Assembly: GCA_038040445.1 (NCBI GenBank)
Contig: JBBPIG010000005.1
Span: forward strand, 223,447-287,446
Direction: 5' to 3'
From: Acidobacteriota bacterium
GTDB taxonomy: Bacteria; Acidobacteriota; Blastocatellia; UBA7656
DNA length: 64,000 bases
Shown here piece by piece: positions 8,203 to 15,935 of this stretch (the first letter of the stretch is position 1; every line of letters starts with the position of its first letter). The notes under the pieces were generated by a model, which saw only the letters and a program-made list of their open reading frames with translations, searched no databases and was not told the DNA's origin. The translations under genes and the position numbers were made by a program.

Positions 8203-9992
8203 CACCAGAAGAAATCGTGGAAAGATACTCGAATCGCCCTGGCCACAGATTTGTGGGTTATCTCGAGGTAGGGCTTCCGATCTATCGGCTGCAGGTCCAG
8301 GCGTTCACCCTCGCGCACAAGAAGATTCCGCCGATCCAGGAGTTCGTGTTGCGGACAATCACTGCTGGACTGACAAAGAAGGCTGAGATTGGTACTTTCC
8401 TCGGTCTCAGAGAGCCTGTAATCCGTGGGGCGCTCGTTAACCTAAAGCTCAGTGGGGACCTCGACCAAGTTATTAGTGCCGGAATTCGTGGTGACAATTG
8501 GGCTCTCTCGGAGAAGGGCAAACGTACACTCCGAGAAGCAATACAAATTGAGCCCATCGAGCGCGAATTCGATATCTACTACGACAGGCTGCTTCAAGAG
8601 GCCGCACTCTATGAGAGAAGAGAGACCCTTAGACCGCTTGCACTCAGAAACAGTGGCAGACTTGAGATTCCTCCAGTAACCAATCGACGCCCTCAGGTTG
8701 CAGACCTTGCGCTACAGGACGTTCAACGCATAGTCCAGCAGGCGTTGCGGTCCGGCGAACAGCTTGGCGATTATAAGAGCGATCTACTCGCGCTGAAGAG
8801 CATCGAAAAATGGGAATCTCTCTTCCGTCTAGCCGTTGCCATCGTTTTTCGATCGACAGATAGCGACGAGCCTAGTGTCTCCTTCTTCGTTGAAGGGCGT
8901 CCGTCTCCGAGGCACGATTCTACGTTCGCACAGTGCGGCGGAGTGGCTAAAATAGAACGCCACATCGGCAGGTCTCTGTCGGGCCAGTCGTCTGAGGCAG
9001 TAGAGGCAAGGCTCAAGCAACTAATGCCACTGCTCAAAAAGGAGAACCTACCAGACGAGCACCAAGTTGTCCTGATCGAAGACGAAGAAGCAAGGTCAGC
9101 CGCAGAGATCGAGGTGGCTACGGACCGAGCAAGAACCGCTATAACGGAAGATGGAAAGAAAGAGGCAGAAGAAGAGTTGCAAACTGCCACGCAGCGGCTT
9201 GCTGCAGCCCAGGCTTTACTAGGCGAATACACCAAGTGGATTAAGCATCTCAAAGTGTTCCATCACCCGCCGATTCTGAGGACGGCGCTTGAAGAGGCCA
9301 ATGAGCGGCTCATCATAATTGCGCCTTGGATTCGAGCTAGTGTCGTTGACCTTGGTTTCCTCCGTCGGTTGGTTCAGTTGCTACAGCGCGGCGTACGTGT
9401 ATTCATTGGTTGGGGAATTGCAGGTACTGAGGATCGGGAGAAGCTCGGATGGCCAGAGGACCTCCAGGCTCTAGAAAAGCTAAAACAAACTGCAAATCAG
9501 TTCCCGAACTTCCAGTTCAAGTATCTCGGTGACACTCACGCCAAAGTCTTACTCTATGATCGAGGCGTAGTTGTCATAGGAAGTTTCAACTGGCTTTCCT
9601 TCAAGGGAGATCCTGATAGAACCTTCCGTGATGAGCAGGGCTTTCTTGTTGCGGTGCCAGCAATCGTCGATCAGGTCTTCGATGACGAGGTCGCCCGCTT
9701 CTCAGAACAGCCTGTCGCTTCAAGGCCAGCTGCACCAGTGGAACAAATCATTCAGACTCCTCGTGTAAACACGCCGATGGGTTCGCCCCGAGTCTCCAAG
9801 CCTGCCAAGTCAAAGCGCGGCCGCGGGGGGAAGCACGGCGTACTTAGAACCTATATACCACCGGGTGCGCCGCCGCTTCCGGACCCGCTTAAGTTGCTTG
9901 AGCAGTCTGTACAGAAGAAACTGGAACGCGACCGTCTTCGCCAGCGGGAGAAGCCGGAAAAGCCGGGAAAGAAACCGAATAACAACAAATAA
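8199..9992 (+). CDS. phospholipase D-family (HKD) protein paired with the kinase-helicase
   Basis: This 597-residue protein starts at the ATGA overlap with the kinase-helicase stop. The N-terminal 110 residues look like a winged-helix region (VLRTITAGLTKKAEIGTFL...VIRGALVNLKLSGDL). A Glu/Ala-rich coiled-coil segment lies near residues 280-345. The C-terminal part has a PLD-type fold with HAKVLLYD near residue 446 and GSFNW about 15 residues later, i.e. one complete HKD motif. The first half-site (IIAPWIRASVV) lacks an obvious HxK, so it would act as a dimer or be a one-motif nuclease. The tail is basic and Pro-rich. PLD-family nucleases accompany helicases in several defence systems, so it is the likely effector. 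Confidence 0.8.
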   Translation: MTPEEIVERYSNRPGHRFVGYLEVGLPIYRLQVQAFTLAHKKIPPIQEFVLRTITAGLTKKAEIGTFLGLREPVIRGALVNLKLSGDLDQVISAGIRGDNWALSEKGKRTLREAIQIEPIEREFDIYYDRLLQEAALYERRETLRPLALRNSGRLEIPPVTNRRPQVADLALQDVQRIVQQALRSGEQLGDYKSDLLALKSIEKWESLFRLAVAIVFRSTDSDEPSVSFFVEGRPSPRHDSTFAQCGGVAKIERHIGRSLSGQSSEAVEARLKQLMPLLKKENLPDEHQVVLIEDEEARSAAEIEVATDRARTAITEDGKKEAEEELQTATQRLAAAQALLGEYTKWIKHLKVFHHPPILRTALEEANERLIIIAPWIRASVVDLGFLRRLVQLLQRGVRVFIGWGIAGTEDREKLGWPEDLQALEKLKQTANQFPNFQFKYLGDTHAKVLLYDRGVVVIGSFNWLSFKGDPDRTFRDEQGFLVAVPAIVDQVFDDEVARFSEQPVASRPAAPVEQIIQTPRVNTPMGSPRVSKPAKSKRGRGGKHGVLRTYIPPGAPPLPDPLKLLEQSVQKKLERDRLRQREKPEKPGKKPNNNK

Positions 9993-10011
9993 TCAGCATT
10001 CCCTGAGTCAG

Positions 10012-10067
10012 TTTTAGACCCAGGCGGTACGATTTTCGACCGAGGGAAGTCTCTTTTTGTACCCCTC
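10012..10067. repeat. three-unit 21-bp-period repeat, right flank of the kinase-helicase module
   Basis: Units begin at 10012 (TTTTAGACCC), 10033 (TTTTCGACCG) and 10054 (TTTTTGTACCCCTC), each 21 bp apart. GGTAC at 10026-10030 and the last unit match the left copy at 4443-4497. The intergenic stretch 9993-10334 has no other supported feature. Confidence 0.8.
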
Positions 10068-10334
10068 GTCATTCGAAAGCCGGTATCAGATGCTCGGCTC
10101 CACGCAACGTGGTACTTTCCAAGGCATCTTGGAATCGGAAGAGGAACAATTAGACTCCTATCCCAACTCCACTCTGATCATCTCCTCAGTCACGCGCAAA
10201 TACTCTCGGCGGCCAAGAACAATCATTGACTCGATTGTGATTGGAACGCCGATTGTATTCAGACACGGCGGATGAACAGCTTTCGCTTAGGCCTTAATCT
10301 CCACGACAGTCGCGACGATCAGGAAGAGATAGTC

Positions 10335-10472
10335 ATGGTCACCAGGAAACAGTACCTTGCTGTTGCTGACGACTTCTTACGTAAGCTTTTTCCCGAACTC
10401 ACTCCAGAACGGTTGCCTTATCCAGGACCTTTCACCGTCTTCATCGCTGATGACGAATGCGTACTCCACTGA
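10335..10472 (+). CDS. small hypothetical protein upstream of virB8
   Basis: This 45-residue reading frame starts at ATG 10335, with AGGAAGAGA at 10321-10329 as its ribosome site. A longer version from 10272 has no such site. It is acidic and Pro-containing (LTPERLPYPGPFTVFI) with no membrane segment. It ends 19 nt before the virB8 start and probably shares its transcript. I do not recognise the family. Confidence 0.5.
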   Translation: MVTRKQYLAVADDFLRKLFPELTPERLPYPGPFTVFIADDECVLH

Positions 10473-10491
10473 TTCACAAGGAGAACTCGTT

Positions 10492-11214
10492 GTGTTGAAC
10501 AAAGCTCAAGTCGAGAACGACAAGCCGCGCGTCGCGCCTGTTCCTGGTTCCACCACTAAACGTGAGGCGCTGCGACTTTCTGCCATCTACCGCGATCCAC
10601 AGGATGTTCGCACCGTTATTCATCTCGCGCGCAGCGGCATCGTTCTCACTCTCCTGCTGCTCATAAGCATTGTAGGCAATTTCTATCAGTACTATCGCAG
10701 ACCAGACCGCATCGTCGTTGATAAATCCAGTGGCCGTGTTGTCGAAATCAACGATCGCGACTACGGCGAGACCGAGGCCGTCCAACTCGGTCCCGAGCAT
10801 TTGACTGACGCCGACAAGAAGTACATCGCTTCTGAGTTCGTTCGTTCCCTCTACCAAATCGACCCGGCCACCAGGTCTAAAGACATCGAGCGCGCCCTCA
10901 GGATGATGCTCCCCGATTCTGCTTTGAAATTTGCGCGGTACTTGAAGCAAGACAACATCCTCGACAAGCAACTCCAAGAAAGCTGGCAGGGCGCGTGGAC
11001 CGCTCAAGACATTACTATCGATTCAAAGGACCATTATACGGTCCGCGTCCTGGGTCGACAGGACATCCACCGACTGGACAACGGCGTCACGCTTGATGAG
11101 CCTCGCCAACTCAGTCTTTCACTCAAGCTCATTGCAGACCCCAAAGGCAGGGCGGACCGCAATCTCCGCTCAGGCTTTCTCATTTCCAGTTTTGATTACA
11201 AGGAAATCCAGTAG
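10492..11214 (+). CDS. virB8: VirB8-like T4SS assembly protein
   Basis: VirB8 proteins nucleate T4SS assembly, with one inner-membrane helix and a periplasmic NTF2-like domain. This 240-residue protein has a cytoplasmic N-terminus, a single membrane segment (IVLTLLLLISIVGNFY) near residues 46-61 and a soluble periplasmic domain with repeated aromatic/charged blocks (ALRMMLPDSALKFARYL, SWQGAWTAQDITIDS). I chose GTG 10492 because AAGGAG at 10479-10484 precedes it by 7 nt; upstream in-frame starts lie inside the preceding small gene. It is followed by VirB9- and VirB10-like genes in the normal order. A more distant relative such as IcmL/DotI or TraE cannot be excluded. Confidence 0.75.
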   Translation: MLNKAQVENDKPRVAPVPGSTTKREALRLSAIYRDPQDVRTVIHLARSGIVLTLLLLISIVGNFYQYYRRPDRIVVDKSSGRVVEINDRDYGETEAVQLGPEHLTDADKKYIASEFVRSLYQIDPATRSKDIERALRMMLPDSALKFARYLKQDNILDKQLQESWQGAWTAQDITIDSKDHYTVRVLGRQDIHRLDNGVTLDEPRQLSLSLKLIADPKGRADRNLRSGFLISSFDYKEIQ

Positions 11215-11231
11215 AACCGAAAAGGAGACTT

Positions 11232-12491
11232 ATGCATTCCGCTAAGGCCGCAACGACTTTGATTCTTCTTGCGCTCATTGCGTGTCCGACGCTTGCGCTC
11301 ACGCAGAACAAAAGCAGATCGCAGAGATCCAAACACTCGTCGGTTGGGAGACAAAGTGCCGATGACTTTGCGCTGCCTGCAGTCTCCCTCGTCTCTGGAA
11401 CCCCCGAATATCTTTCGGGCGAGGCTAATGTCACCGTCAAGGGAAACGAGAATCCCATCATCCGTCTCGGCCTTGCAACGTCCGGCGTAACTCTTGTGGA
11501 GTTTCCCGCCGCTGACAGGTTCTTCGCTCTCCATCCGGGCAACTCTGAGATGGTCACGATTGACGAGTCGCCCACAAAACAGAATGATCACTTCTTCGTC
11601 TTCAGAGCAGGAAGTAACTTTGTTTCACCTCCTGCGGCGAGTTCTTCTACGGGTCCCGCAGCCTCCATCATCGCGCAAATGCGCTCGGGCATGGTCGTCA
11701 CCTTTCTTATTTATCCTGTGCGAGAACTCTCACAGATGGCGCACCGCGTAGTCGTTCTCTATGACCGCGTAGCGGTGGTAGCCGCCCGACGCGCGGCTGG
11801 GCTCGCCGTCAATCTTGAAGAGAAAGAGCAGGAACGACAGGAGCGGTCAATAAGGATTGCCCCCGAGACTGAGCGTTCAAGCACGTCCACGCAGTACCGC
11901 AGCAGTGATGCCAATCCAGATGCTCGACCCCGAACCGTAGAACCACTTCGAGTAGCAGACGGGCGTGATAACGATTCAATCATCAAGGCTTCCTCAAGCA
12001 CGGCTCAACAGTCCCCGAACACCAACTCCAATACGAAATCCGACCGTGACTTTGGAGCTGAGGCGCGCAAGGCCCTGAAGCTTGCTATCACATCGTCAAA
12101 GCCAAAGAAATGGTCACCACCCGCGCATGGTCTTTCCATCGCTACTTCCACTCCCAAAGACTTCAACGACAAAGACGGCTCAGCCATTGTTATCGTCGCT
12201 GTTTCCAACATTCTCCCGGAGCCGCTAAGAATCGTGCCCGGCCAGCCTGACATCGCTATTGAGACTCGTGACGACCAGGGCAAGAAGACTCTTCTGGTAG
12301 AGCAGATCAAGCCGATCCATGTTGAGTCATCCGGGCTCGGCGACTCAATCCCCGCCGGCGCGACTCTTTATTACGCGATTATCTATCGCCGCCCCGTGCT
12401 CGGAGTTCGCCAGCGCCTACGCGTCACCGTAGGTCAGATCAATGCCGCCGACGATCCAGCCGTGGCCGATCTCACAAGTTCCACTAGATGA
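11232..12491 (+). CDS. virB9: VirB9/TrbG/TraK-like outer-membrane-complex protein
   Basis: The protein starts with a signal peptide (ATTLILLALIACPTLALTQ) behind an AGGAG ribosome site. A domain near residues 70-120 (RLGLATSGVTLVEFP followed by PGNSEMVTI) resembles the N-terminal domain of VirB9/TraK-type proteins, which bind VirB10 and the outer-membrane lipoprotein. The middle (about 210-290) is Ser/Thr-rich and probably disordered. A second beta-rich domain occupies the last 130 residues (GSAIVIVAVSNILPEPLRIVPG). At 419 residues it is longer than typical VirB9. Position between VirB8 and VirB10 supports the call. Its stop overlaps an upstream in-frame ATG of virB10, though the likely virB10 start lies 26 nt downstream. 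Confidence 0.7.
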   Translation: MHSAKAATTLILLALIACPTLALTQNKSRSQRSKHSSVGRQSADDFALPAVSLVSGTPEYLSGEANVTVKGNENPIIRLGLATSGVTLVEFPAADRFFALHPGNSEMVTIDESPTKQNDHFFVFRAGSNFVSPPAASSSTGPAASIIAQMRSGMVVTFLIYPVRELSQMAHRVVVLYDRVAVVAARRAAGLAVNLEEKEQERQERSIRIAPETERSSTSTQYRSSDANPDARPRTVEPLRVADGRDNDSIIKASSSTAQQSPNTNSNTKSDRDFGAEARKALKLAITSSKPKKWSPPAHGLSIATSTPKDFNDKDGSAIVIVAVSNILPEPLRIVPGQPDIAIETRDDQGKKTLLVEQIKPIHVESSGLGDSIPAGATLYYAIIYRRPVLGVRQRLRVTVGQINAADDPAVADLTSSTR

Positions 12492-12517
12492 AGTTTGCGC
12501 ACTGCCAAGGAGATGAG

Positions 12518-14155
12518 ATGAAACGCAATCAAGATGATGATCTAACCGCACAATCGAGAGATGTTGAGCTTGACCAGAACACCGAACGGGCCGCGCCAAC
12601 GTCTGGTGAGCGCGAACCGGACGTACATTCGACACCCGAGCGGATAACTCTTCAAGAAACGGAGGCACATCGAGTCTCGCCATTTCAGGAATTCGACGAG
12701 CAGGCGCATCATGACCCCGATCCATGGTCGCGAGGTGACGAGCGGGATGACGCTGAGCTATCAACTCACTTGGGAGCGCGCGTGCCTTCGAAGAAGACGA
12801 AGCGCAACCGCCGTCTTATCTCAGCAGCCGCGCTTCTAGTTATCATTATCGGTGGCGTACTCGCCCTTTATTACATCTTCAGTCCATCACGCTCAGTAAA
12901 GATCAACGTCAAAACCAAACAGCCTACTCAAACTCAGGACGCAATTGCGAAATCCGATAAAGCTCCAGAGGATGTTACCGCTGAGGCTATCGCCGAAGTG
13001 AGAAGAGCAATATCTAATCCCTCTGCCGCTGCATCACCTTCCACCGCCACCTCTGTTCTTCCACGCGGAGCTGAGAACCTCCCCGCGCCTTTGAGTTCTA
13101 CCGTTCTCCCGTCCGACCCAAGTGAGACGCCAAGCGACACCAAGCAGCACGAAGCATCACCACGTGAGGAGAGTAGACGAAATCGCGAGCGATCTATTCG
13201 GTTCGTAATTGATGGCGACCAATCCCCGATCCGGAAGGTTAGTCTCGACTCGCATCCAAATGACGCCGCTGATCGACGGGACAAAGCGCTTTTAGACGCG
13301 TTACCCGTCACAAGCTCCCAAGACGGGCGCCCGTCCAAAACGAGTTTCGTCGCTAACGGTTCTCGCAAGCCCTCGCCAAAGCCCTCCGTCGCGCCGGTTG
13401 TCCTGCCAAGCTTTGGCTCGATTCTTCCCGTTCGCACCCTCGGGAAGATCTACACACTTCGTTCTGGCTCATCGATCCGCCTTGAACTCACTCGATATGT
13501 TTCCGGTGAAGGATGGTCTCTCTCGAAAGGCACCGTCCTCATCGGTCAGGTTCGTGGCAGCGAGCGCGATCGCGCTTTCATCGCCATCACCGGTTTCATC
13601 GATCCCTCACGAGATCGATTCGTCAACCTCAACGGCGAAATCCTTGGTGATGATGGCGGGTCAGGTATTCGCGGTGAGTTCCATAAACTATCCAGCGGCT
13701 GGTCTCGCGCTTTCGCCCGCGTGGGTTCCGCCGCCGTCAATGTTGCCGGCGCTATTGCCGGCAGTCGCATCAGCGGGCAGCCCGTTATCATCACCGATGT
13801 CGGTTCACGCACCATCAGTCCGTTCAGCACTGAGGTTGATTCATCTCTCCTCAACCAGGCGCGCGGCTTCGTCGAGGTCCCGGCGGGCACGTCAGGATTT
13901 GTAATGGTCACGACGCTTCCAGCCGATGTTAAAGCCGTCGACGCCGAGCCCGATCATCTCGCTCAATTTTCAGACACGACTACTGCAAGCGCGAACCAAT
14001 CAGGTGCTCTGACCCAGGAAGAACTCGCTCAGCTTCTCACCTCCGGCGACACGATGCGCATCCGTGAAGCGCTCCCACGCTTGTCGCCCCAGATGCGACG
14101 CGTCGCTGAGACCGTTCTTGCTGAGTCCGCAAAGAAAGAGTCGGACCGCGAATAA
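12518..14155 (+). CDS. virB10: VirB10/TrbI-like T4SS channel protein
   Basis: VirB10 spans the envelope and couples inner-membrane ATPases to the outer-membrane pore. The 545-residue product has an acidic cytoplasmic head, one membrane helix (LISAAALLVIIIGGVLALYY, about 92-111), a long Pro/Ser/Thr-rich linker, and a C-terminal beta-barrel domain. That domain shows GSSIRLELTRYVSGEGW, GTVLIGQVRGS and FVNLNGEILG, then a small-residue helix (VNVAGAIAGS) and a closing beta segment, as in TrbI/VirB10. ATG 12518 is preferred over 12488 because AAGGAGATG lies just before it. Confidence 0.85.
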   Translation: MKRNQDDDLTAQSRDVELDQNTERAAPTSGEREPDVHSTPERITLQETEAHRVSPFQEFDEQAHHDPDPWSRGDERDDAELSTHLGARVPSKKTKRNRRLISAAALLVIIIGGVLALYYIFSPSRSVKINVKTKQPTQTQDAIAKSDKAPEDVTAEAIAEVRRAISNPSAAASPSTATSVLPRGAENLPAPLSSTVLPSDPSETPSDTKQHEASPREESRRNRERSIRFVIDGDQSPIRKVSLDSHPNDAADRRDKALLDALPVTSSQDGRPSKTSFVANGSRKPSPKPSVAPVVLPSFGSILPVRTLGKIYTLRSGSSIRLELTRYVSGEGWSLSKGTVLIGQVRGSERDRAFIAITGFIDPSRDRFVNLNGEILGDDGGSGIRGEFHKLSSGWSRAFARVGSAAVNVAGAIAGSRISGQPVIITDVGSRTISPFSTEVDSSLLNQARGFVEVPAGTSGFVMVTTLPADVKAVDAEPDHLAQFSDTTTASANQSGALTQEELAQLLTSGDTMRIREALPRLSPQMRRVAETVLAESAKKESDRE

Positions 14156-14173
14156 CCTCGAGCAAGTAGATCA

Positions 14174-15199
14174 ATGATCCCTCATAATCCTAACCTGCCG
14201 ACGATAGATCCTCGCTTGCTCGTCGACTCGGATGGACCTGCCGCCCTCGCCGATCTTCTCGCTCAGACCGGCTACGTCATTCAGCGGCGAATGCTCATCG
14301 ACCTCAAGCACGTCTTGCGCAGCGGTAAGCCATGGCTCATTGAAGGTCCACGCGGCGGCGGTAAGACAGCCCTTGGCGAAGCTCTCGCACAAGCCTGCAA
14401 CTTGCCCTGTTTTTATTTGCAAGGAATGCAAGGACTCACTCTTGATGACGTGCTCTACTATTGGGATCGGGAAGGACAGAACCAATGGGTCCGTCAAGCT
14501 ACCTCCTCCGGTAAATCACTCGCCGCCGCGCGCGCAGAGCAGTGGTCCCGAGAGTACCTCGTACTCGGTGAAGCGCTAGGCGCCTTCGATCTGGCTGCAA
14601 GCTGCGACATCACTCCCATACTGATCATCGATGAGGCCGATAAGCTCCAGGAGCACATTGAAGACATGCTGCTCCAACTTCTCGGCCGCGGATGGGCGCA
14701 CGTGCCGCGCTTCGGCGATATCGGTATCCGCGATGGCGGCAAGTGGCCCGTCGTCATACTTCTCTCCAACGACATCCGTCACGACCTCTCACCACCACTA
14801 CGCTCGCGCTGCCTCTACAGTTGGCTCGAACCACCGACTCCGCGCGAGGAGGTTCGCATTCTTCGCGCTCGTGTTCCTGCCGCCTCGCCCCAGTTGTTGG
14901 GCAATGTGGTGAAGATCATTAACTGCATTCGCGGCATCGGCGGAGTCACAGACAAGCCGGGCCTGAGAGAAAGCATTGACCTTCTGACTGCACTTTCAAA
15001 CGACGCGTCAATTACCTGGTCCGCTGAACTCCTCGAAGAGCACCTCTGTTTTCTTGGGAAGAGAGTGAGGGACCGCTCGAATCTTGAGAAGGGTGTCGCG
15101 CGTCTGCTGCAGGCTATTCGCTCGCCACACCCAGACATCGATCGTTGGGTTGAATCGGCGTGCGCCGAAAGCATTTCGATACTCGAGGAAACCGCATGA
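14174..15199 (+). CDS. MoxR/dynein-like AAA ATPase within the T4SS operon
   Basis: This 341-residue protein has Walker A GPRGGGKT (about 58-65), a helix with FYLQGMQGLTLDDVLYYWD, Walker B ILIIDEAD (about 149-156), and a sensor region (VVILLSNDIRHDLSPPLRSRC) ending in an arginine-finger-like LRSRC. The layout is that of MoxR/AAA_5 ATPases. These often remodel protein complexes, but a member between VirB10 and VirD4 is unusual for a canonical T4SS. It might take the place of VirB11, which I do not find in the window. The next gene starts at the ATGA overlap with its stop. The family is clear; the T4SS role is inferred from position. Confidence 0.82.
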   Translation: MIPHNPNLPTIDPRLLVDSDGPAALADLLAQTGYVIQRRMLIDLKHVLRSGKPWLIEGPRGGGKTALGEALAQACNLPCFYLQGMQGLTLDDVLYYWDREGQNQWVRQATSSGKSLAAARAEQWSREYLVLGEALGAFDLAASCDITPILIIDEADKLQEHIEDMLLQLLGRGWAHVPRFGDIGIRDGGKWPVVILLSNDIRHDLSPPLRSRCLYSWLEPPTPREEVRILRARVPAASPQLLGNVVKIINCIRGIGGVTDKPGLRESIDLLTALSNDASITWSAELLEEHLCFLGKRVRDRSNLEKGVARLLQAIRSPHPDIDRWVESACAESISILEETA

Positions 15200-15906
15200 A
15201 GAAGACTCAGATTGCGGCTCTTGCGCCTGCGCACAAACGGACACTGCTCCTCACCGCCGCAGCCGCATTGCTTCTCATCGTTATGCTCGCCAAATATCTG
15301 GCACCTCGGAACGTACCATCTGTTGATCCGACCGTCTCTATCGAACGCGCGCAGAACGACGACACTCCCAATCAACGCGGCGCCCAAGCTCCAAACCTTC
15401 CCGACGATGGCGAGGTCTATCGCACCGCCGAGCGGCTTCGCGAAGCTTCGGCCGTCGCACTCGCTGCGGGTCTCTATGTCGCGGGAGAACAAGTCAACCG
15501 CCGCTATCCTCAAAGCGCTGATTCTCTCATCGCCGGTTTACGATCAGCCGGCCTGTTGCCTCCAGCCATCACGGTCGATGGCCGCGCCATGCTCCACTCG
15601 CATTTCGCAAGGGTACTACTTCGCTTCAGATCAAATCCTTTGGCGATTGAGACGATCTCTGTACCGAATTCTCGCGAGGATGGACCAGGTTTGATGGTTC
15701 GCATTCCCGGCTCCGGTCCTGATGGCGATCGCGGATCTGTCTTTATCGCCGATCGACTTGGTGACATCAATCCACCCAGCCCGTTCGCTTCAATCACCGA
15801 CTGTGTACGTGCCGGCTGGATTGATCAGCCGATCAATCAAGCTGAGACGCCTCAAGAACAACAGCAGCAACTGCGCGCTTGGCTGGCTACGAGGCGGCCT
15901 CGGTAA
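15196..15906 (+). CDS. membrane-anchored hypothetical protein of the T4SS operon
   Basis: The start at ATG 15196 overlaps the AAA ATPase stop by 4 nt, with GAGGAA upstream. The 236-residue product has one membrane helix (LLLTAAAALLLIVMLAKYL) near residues 15-33 and a soluble exported domain. That domain includes AERLREASAVALAAGLYV, RRYPQSADSLIAGLRSAGLLPP and a beta-rich part (GLMVRIPGSGPDGDRGSVFIA). The helix followed by a YPQS...L..AG element faintly resembles type II pseudopilins. I cannot name a family. It is probably a periplasmic accessory of the transfer apparatus. Confidence 0.7.
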   Translation: MKKTQIAALAPAHKRTLLLTAAAALLLIVMLAKYLAPRNVPSVDPTVSIERAQNDDTPNQRGAQAPNLPDDGEVYRTAERLREASAVALAAGLYVAGEQVNRRYPQSADSLIAGLRSAGLLPPAITVDGRAMLHSHFARVLLRFRSNPLAIETISVPNSREDGPGLMVRIPGSGPDGDRGSVFIADRLGDINPPSPFASITDCVRAGWIDQPINQAETPQEQQQQLRAWLATRRPR

Positions 15907-15935
15907 GCCAGTCCTAAAGGAGGGATGCTCCTCAC

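Noticed and set aside
13398..13904. A 168-residue plus-strand ORF
   Set aside because: It overlaps the VirB10 C-terminal domain in another frame, with no ribosome site or motif.
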